Positions 32,822-34,453 of a DNA stretch of 34,453 nt are shown one piece after another. The translations under genes were made by a program, and so were the position numbers. Positions within the stretch are counted from its first letter, which is position 1, and each line of letters begins with the position of its first letter. The notes under the pieces are model-generated. The model ran no database searches. It was not told the origin of the DNA and saw only the letters and a list, made by a program, of their open reading frames with translations. Source of the DNA: Bryobacterales bacterium (GTDB lineage: Bacteria; Acidobacteriota; Terriglobia; Bryobacterales; Bryobacteraceae); NCBI GenBank assembly GCA_003157745.1, contig PMKM01000058.1, positions 1-34,453 of the forward strand. The letters run 5' to 3'.

Positions 32822-33013
32822 ATGCCGCTTATAAACATCGTCATTGTGCTGATCGTGGTCGGCGTGGCACTGTGGCTGATCAATAACTTTATCCCGATGG
32901 CCCGCAGCATCAAGACGATTCTGAACGTGGTGGTTGTCGTGACGGTTGTCATTTGGGTCCTGCAGGCCGTTGGCATGTGGGGACGAATCAGTAGTTATAA
33001 GTTTGTGAACTGA
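32822..33013 (+). CDS. Thivi_2564-type small membrane protein
   Basis: A 63-residue protein with two hydrophobic helices: PLINIVIVLIVVGVALWLIN and, after the basic loop IPMARSIKTIL, NVVVVVTVVIWVLQAVGMWG. This is the Thivi_2564-family pattern of LWLIN and IPM motifs. AGGAG lies before a short in-frame GTG (32810); I use ATG 32822 because the family begins MPL. Function unknown. It is the second tiny membrane gene after the hairpin. Confidence 0.85.
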   Translation: MPLINIVIVLIVVGVALWLINNFIPMARSIKTILNVVVVVTVVIWVLQAVGMWGRISSYKFVN

Positions 33014-33067
33014 GGCAGTGAGGTCCATCTTACGCGCCACAGTGAATTATGAAAAGGAGTCCAGACC

Positions 33068-33652
33068 GTGAATTCGTTATTCGTTTTCGGGATCGTTCTT
33101 GCGATCCCCTTGACAGGAGTCGCTCAGCCATTCACGGCTCTGGACGTTAACGGCAAACTCGACTACCAGATCCGGCAGTCTGTTGGTCCATTGGCGCTCC
33201 TCGGCGATGTGGCGTACGCAGGAATCCTGCAGGGACTCGATAAGCCGAAAGAATGGGGCGAGGGCGGGTCGGGTTACGGTAAGCGTTTGGGATCGACCGT
33301 CGCCTGCTCCGGGATCCATAGCACTCTCGCTTTCGGTCTAAGCTCGGCTCTGCACGAGGATCCGCGCTATTTCCGTTCCGGTGACGGCGGGTTCTGGCAT
33401 CGCACGGGTCATGCATTCCGCGGCACTATTCTCACTCGCACGGATAGGGGGACTGAGACCCTGTCCGTCTGGCGGCTCGGCAGCGCTTATGGAGCGGCCT
33501 ATTTATCGAATCAGTGGTATCCGAGCCGTCTCAACACCGTGGGCCTCGGCTTTTCTCAGGGTTCCCTCCGATTCGGGTTCGATCTGGTGAGAAACATGGC
33601 TTCCGAGTTCGGGCCGGACCTCAAGCGGAAGCTGCGGCGGCAAAGACCGTAA
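33068..33652 (+). CDS. Small secreted protein of unknown function
   Basis: A 194-residue exported protein. Its signal peptide is about 1-20 (ending GVAQ). The mature part has aromatic and Gly-rich stretches (GDVAYAGILQGLDKPKEWGEG, then GLSSALHEDPRYFRSGDGGF, and RTETLSVWRLGSAYGAAYLS-type). It ends with strand-like segments and a basic tail, which could form a small outer-membrane protein, though I cannot assign a family. AAGGAG precedes the GTG start at 33068, which fixes that non-ATG start. It follows the Thivi_2564-type gene by 54 bases. Confidence 0.7.
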   Translation: MNSLFVFGIVLAIPLTGVAQPFTALDVNGKLDYQIRQSVGPLALLGDVAYAGILQGLDKPKEWGEGGSGYGKRLGSTVACSGIHSTLAFGLSSALHEDPRYFRSGDGGFWHRTGHAFRGTILTRTDRGTETLSVWRLGSAYGAAYLSNQWYPSRLNTVGLGFSQGSLRFGFDLVRNMASEFGPDLKRKLRRQRP

Positions 33653-33821
33653 CCGGCCGCGCTTCAGGTGCGGCGAAAGGACAACCCTGAATCCATATAT
33701 CGAAGAGCGCAGAAGCGAGGGCAATGCTATCCCTGACTTCGCCCCTCGCGAAGCGGGCAGCGATCCGGATTACGACGCCAGCACCGAAGCGGCCCGCGTG
33801 GCAGAGGTAGAATAGGAGTTG

Positions 33822-34453
33822 ATGCCGAGATTGGCTGCGATTCCGGGCCGGGTCCTGATCGTCGACGATGAGGAGCGTCAGCGTATGGCCTTGGCTGCCA
33901 TACTTTCCGAGTCGGACTTTGAGACGCGGACGGCGGCCGACGGGCAGGAAGCGCTGGAGCGCCTCAGCGCGTTCAGTGCGGACGTCATTGTGGCGGATCT
34001 GGTTATGCCGCGTATGGACGGCTTCGAACTGCTTCGCCATTTGAAGGAACGCGGCGACCTCACGCCGGCAATCGCGCTGACTGGCTTCGGCAGCATGGAA
34101 AAGGCGCTATCGGTGGTCCATGATCTGGGCGCATTCTGGTTCCTGGAGAAGCCGGTGGAGCCGCGCACGTTCAAGATCCTTCTGGAACGCGCGATCGGCT
34201 ACAAGAGGAGCCTGCAGAGAACCGACGAATTGAAGCGCGATCTAAGCCTTCATGGCGTACTCGGCGACCTGGTGGGGACTTCTCCGGCGATGCAACAGAT
34301 CTTCTCGTTGATCCGGCAGGTAGCGCCGACCACGGCGCCCGTGTTGATCTCGGGCGAGAGTGGCACCGGGAAGGAATTGGTGGCGCGGGAGATCCATAAA
34401 TGCAGTCCCCGCTGCGATGGGCCTTTCGTCGCGATCAATGCCGCCGCCTTACC
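33822..34453 (+). CDS. NtrC-type sigma-54 response regulator (5' part)
   Basis: The gene runs off the window edge; 210 residues are seen. The receiver domain has D15-D16 in VLIVDDE, phosphoacceptor D59 in [10 protein letters not shown]87 in ALTGFGS and K110 in WFLEKPV. It leads to the AAA+ sigma-54 activator domain, with [13 protein letters not shown] and the Walker A GESGTGKE (178-185) followed by LVAREIH. The family activates sigma-54 promoters when phosphorylated. AGGAG lies unusually close (3 bases) before the ATG at 33822. The kinase partner is not in the window. Confidence 0.92.
   Translation, partial: MPRLAAIPGRVLIVDDEERQRMALAAILSESDFETRTAADGQEALERLSAFSADVIVADLVMPRMDGFELLRHLKERGDLTPAIALTGFGSMEKALSVVHDLGAFWFLEKPVEPRTFKILLERAIGYKRSLQRTDELKRDLSLHGVLGDLVGTSPAMQQIFSLIRQVAPTTAPVLISGESGTGKELVAREIHKCSPRCDGPFVAINAAAL

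Overview
The window looks like a chromosomal segment of an acidobacterium, most likely a Solibacter/Bryobacter-type member of the Acidobacteriota. The evidence is the high-GC coding, a VWFA-related protein of the type common in acidobacteria, a class D sortase with an LPATA-type substrate in a Gram-negative-looking genome (TolC, OmpA and RND proteins present), a PEP-CTERM protein, and a run of tiny stress-type membrane proteins. Taxonomy is inferred from protein character only; there is no rRNA or tRNA gene here.

Layout. 1-600: 3' part of a frameshifted IS1380-like transposase. 751-1302 (-): maf nucleotide pyrophosphatase, divergent from 1409-4080 (+), an APC amino-acid permease and an MFS transporter that overlap by ATGA. 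4177-11044 (+): a four-gene efflux operon (TolC-like outer-membrane protein, lipoprotein adaptor, HAE-type RND pump, secreted YVTN/beta-propeller protein), ending at a strong hairpin shared with the convergent OmpA-like gene (11139-12848, -). 13251-17255 (-): a DUF3494/ice-binding-like PEP-CTERM protein, a large GT4 glycosyltransferase fused to a helical domain, and a DksA/TraR zinc-finger protein. 17547-18872 (+): secreted zinc-dependent phospholipase C-like protein. 19074-20559 (-): an unrecognised secreted protein, a WXXGXW-repeat protein and a GlsB/YeaQ-type membrane protein.

20840-28354 (-) is the most distinctive block. Six genes run head to tail: a secreted protein with a C-terminal LPATA sorting signal, a VWFA-related protein, a class D sortase (ATGA-overlapping the VWA gene), a single-domain response regulator, a 1240-residue CheB-CheR-PAS-PAS-histidine kinase, and a small second histidine kinase with a degenerate H box. 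I infer that a surface-anchoring module and a multi-output sensory module are linked, possibly as one transcription unit.

28932-33652 is a cluster of small stress or envelope genes: a small Cys-rich protein and CsbD on the minus strand, then on the plus strand a glycine-zipper membrane protein, a DUF3309-like peptide, a glutamine-repeat secreted protein, a VIT/CCC1 transporter, an lmo0937-type peptide, a Thivi_2564-type peptide and a small secreted protein. The window ends inside an NtrC-type sigma-54 response regulator (33822 onward). Several short dyads carrying AGTGCA/TGCACT half-sites lie upstream of genes in this stress set and near glsB, and may mark shared regulation. No CRISPR array, phage, tRNA or rRNA was seen.
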